The position numbers were made by a program, and so were the translations under genes. From Acidimicrobiia bacterium (GTDB lineage: Bacteria > Actinomycetota > Acidimicrobiia > Acidimicrobiales > Aldehydirespiratoraceae): 64,000 nucleotides of DNA. The notes beneath the pieces were generated by a model. The model worked only from the letters and a program-made list of their open reading frames with translations, made no database searches and was not told the origin of the DNA. Shown one piece after another: positions 63,575 to 64,000 of the stretch. The first letter of the stretch is position 1. Every line of letters starts with the position of its first letter. The stretch covers positions 1 through 64,000 of the forward strand of contig JAJEHD010000021.1 in NCBI GenBank assembly GCA_022819505.1. The letters are read 5' to 3'.

Positions 63575-64000
63575 TCATCGACTCTCTCTGAAATAAGGCT
63601 CGGCCAAGCTCGCCGGCATCTGGGATCGTCGCTCGGCCGCGGAGACGAAGACCATGACCAGGTACACGACCAGGAAGGGCAGGATCGCCAGAAGCTCGGT
63701 CGGGATGTTCCATCCCAGCAGCTGCAGGGTGAACCCGAGACTGGAGATGGCACCGAAGGCGTAGGCCGCCACCAGCAGCCGCAGGGAGCGCCAGCTGGCG
63801 AGGATCACGAGGATGACCGCGATCCAGCCCATGCCGGCCGTCATGTCGTCGAACCAGTCCGAGAACAGGCGCAGCGTGAGGTATCCCCCGCCGGCTCCGG
63901 CCGCCGCTCCCCCCAGAGCCACATGCAGGTACCTCATGCCGCTGACAGGGAGCCCGGCGGCGTCGGCGCTGGCGGGGTCGTGGCCCACCGCTCGCAGGTG
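63575..64000 (-). CDS. nucleoside-type ABC transporter permease (N-terminus outside window)
   Basis: The last 141 residues of a BPD_transp_2 permease are present: LRAVGHDPASADAAGLPV, then about four helices and a C-terminal PYFRESR. They align along their length with the end of the permease at 36455-37402 (LAVRAVGEDPATADTVGI ... PYSREIR). It is a second uptake system of the nucleoside type, in the same direction as the GcvT-like and amidohydrolase genes and 10 bp ahead of them, so probably the same operon. The remainder lies beyond 64000. Confidence 0.85.
   Translation of the reverse strand, partial: HLRAVGHDPASADAAGLPVSGMRYLHVALGGAAAGAGGGYLTLRLFSDWFDDMTAGMGWIAVILVILASWRSLRLLVAAYAFGAISSLGFTLQLLGWNIPTELLAILPFLVVYLVMVFVSAAERRSQMPASLAEPYFRESR

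Overview
The window is chromosomal DNA from a high-GC actinobacterium. Class Acidimicrobiia is the best inference, from four traits seen here: Cys-containing SLH surface proteins, a DUF222-HNH protein, a three-subunit b558-type succinate dehydrogenase, and many start codons lying 6-9 nt after a TAN3T -10 box (leaderless transcripts). No rRNA, tRNA, CRISPR array or phage structural gene was seen.

Layout. (1) 1-15.5 kb is accessory DNA: a DUF4143 ATPase running off the left edge; three related surface proteins (SLH domains plus bacterial Ig-like domains) at 1897-4224, 5513-7933 and 11826-13883 that share near-identical 5' ends and terminators; small coiled-coil membrane proteins with a recurrent ERLARIEGHL motif; a RelE/HigB-like toxin; hipBA between direct repeats; a decayed DUF4143 gene; and a tyrosine recombinase. 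(2) 15.5-24.9 kb holds a secreted SLH/RCC1/HExxH protein, pyrE, a DUF222-HNH protein with a very large Gly/Ser/Pro linker, an RsmC-like methyltransferase, a DCC-like protein and an EamA transporter. (3) 25-43.3 kb holds a sulfotransferase, DUF1214, TPR and DUF3179 proteins, the KhtT/KhtU-type antiporter pair, three VapBC-like modules, an amidohydrolase, a complete BmpA-type nucleoside ABC transporter and, divergent from it, a two-domain nucleobase deaminase. (4) 43.3-50.7 kb holds a sialidase-like remnant, a DUF368/PopT flippase, sdhCAB, an AbiEi/DUF559-like protein and a phospholipase D-like protein, with copies of a dispersed 50-bp intergenic repeat. (5) 50.9-64 kb is a catabolic island.

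The island is the main discovery. It encodes two oxygenase catalytic subunits that lack the Rieske cluster, a Rieske-FMN reductase-ferredoxin fusion that could supply that cluster in trans, a GST-like protein, and two ordinary Rieske oxygenases. This is the parts list of the NdmA/B and NdmC-NdmD-NdmE purine N-demethylases known from caffeine-degrading Pseudomonas. Here the parts sit next to an Aah1-type adenine deaminase, an AdeC-type adenine deaminase, a TrzA/SsnA-type amidohydrolase, a GcvT-like C1 transferase, an XRE-cupin regulator and the end of a second nucleoside-type ABC permease. A shared operator candidate (GATAA-N7-TTATC) lies upstream of two of the oxygenase transcription units. 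I infer that the island takes up N-alkylated purines or related N-heterocycles, removes the alkyl groups oxidatively and deaminates the products. The actual substrate cannot be read from the sequence.

Other notable signals are the ERLARIEGHL family (five copies), the SLH cassettes whose hydrophobic signal segment continues upstream of the only start codon (possible silent, recombining surface genes), and the recurrent leaderless-promoter signature.
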